Below, piece by piece: positions 63,714 through 64,000 of a stretch of DNA of 64,000 nt. Source of the DNA: Roseibacillus sp. (lineage in GTDB: Bacteria > Verrucomicrobiota > Verrucomicrobiia > Verrucomicrobiales > Akkermansiaceae); contig JAKVCR010000018.1 in NCBI GenBank assembly GCA_022448985.1, positions 1-64,000 of the forward strand, given 5' to 3'. Position 1 is the first letter of the stretch. Every line of letters starts with the position of its first letter. Position numbers and translations under genes: made by a program. The notes under the pieces were generated by a model. It did no database searches, was not told where the DNA came from, and was given only the letters and a program-made list of their open reading frames with translations.

Positions 63714-64000
63714 ATGCCTACGAACACACCGAAGTCCCTTCTCGCGGCAGCGCTGCTCCTGGCTCCTGTTCTCGCTCCGGCTCAGACGCTCTCCTTTGTG
63801 AACACGAAGGCGTGGCGCCAGGTTGGACTTGAGGAGCTTCTCTATCTGGGGGGCGAAACAAATATGTTCTTTGTTGATGGGTTTTGGGACCTCTCGGGAT
63901 GCGCACATCCCTCTCTCGCCATTGTCGGCCCAGACCCTTTATTCTGCCCTCTGGGAACTACCGGGTTTATCGCTCAGGGCGATATCGATGGCGATGGTCT
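63714..64000 (+). CDS. Start of a secreted protein (partial)
   Basis: The frame opens with ATG 63714 and runs off the window after 95 residues with no stop. A clear signal peptide (SLLAAALLLAPVLAPAQ) is followed by TLSFVNTKAWRQVGLEELLYL, and two cysteines in the visible part (SGCAHP and LFCPLG). The last visible residues, GDIDGDG, look like a calcium-binding loop of dockerin/thrombospondin-3 type. Family unknown to me. It follows coaE-rho by 139 bases; a weak GAGG sits 9 bases before the ATG, one of the few near-Shine-Dalgarno sites in the window. Confidence 0.75.
   Translation, partial: MPTNTPKSLLAAALLLAPVLAPAQTLSFVNTKAWRQVGLEELLYLGGETNMFFVDGFWDLSGCAHPSLAIVGPDPLFCPLGTTGFIAQGDIDGDG

Overview
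The window looks like a chromosome segment of a free-living, probably aquatic member of the Verrucomicrobiota, most likely near the Verrucomicrobiales. This is judged from gene content only. The strongest markers are a complete five-gene pilus locus of the type first described in Akkermansia muciniphila (Amuc_1102/1101/1100/1099/1098 families), two pairs of cytochrome-like DUF1549/DUF1553 plus DUF1501 genes, a PEP-CTERM protein, a TIGR04073 exosortase-associated protein, and many large secreted multidomain proteins. There is no transposase, phage gene or CRISPR array. Nearly all genes lack a recognisable Shine-Dalgarno sequence; many ATGs sit directly after a C-rich leader.

Layout. 1-1.2 kb: a small zinc protein and a GT2 glycosyltransferase with an extra Rossmann domain. 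1.3-6.2 kb: DUF1501/DUF1549 pair A (minus). 6.4 kb: tRNA-Pro(UGG). 6.5-11 kb (minus): a squalene-cyclase-like repeat protein, a YdjY-domain protein, an unknown membrane protein, rplS and a C4 zinc-ribbon coiled-coil protein. 11.1-12.9 kb: a zinc-ribbon/HEAT-like membrane protein and tRNA-Leu(UAA). 13-18 kb: an OB-fold-like membrane protein, a YwqK-like remnant and a giant secreted pentapeptide-repeat protein. 18.1-22.3 kb: DUF1549/DUF1501 pair B (plus).

22.3-45.7 kb is an 'exoprotein' region: C69 dipeptidase, sialate O-acetylesterase, two S8 proteases, an RTX-repeat protein, a GDPD phosphodiesterase with LamG-like domains, a PEP-CTERM protein, a PHB-depolymerase-like esterase, a clan-CD (gingipain-like) protease candidate, a 1793-residue protease/vWA protein, a duplicated-domain surface protein, an SHD1 protein and the TIGR04073 protein. 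Several end in a similar short beta-rich module finishing in F-Y/F-R-L/V.

45.8-53.4 kb holds a membrane pseudokinase with two C-type-lectin-like domains, an unknown 202-residue protein, an LptF/LptG-type permease, a DinG-type helicase and aroD. 53.6-61.3 kb is the pilus operon, closed by a strong intrinsic terminator. It is followed by one ORF that runs from dephospho-CoA kinase straight into transcription terminator Rho, and by the start of a secreted protein that leaves the window.

How it fits together: the segment mixes housekeeping genes (rplS, tRNAs, aroD, dinG, coaE-rho, lptF-like) with a large outfit for degrading proteins, phospholipids and acetylated sugars outside the cytoplasm, plus surface machinery (pilus, exosortase substrates) that could hold the cell to particles. 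No intergenic gap exceeds about 300 bases, and I could not identify promoters with confidence.
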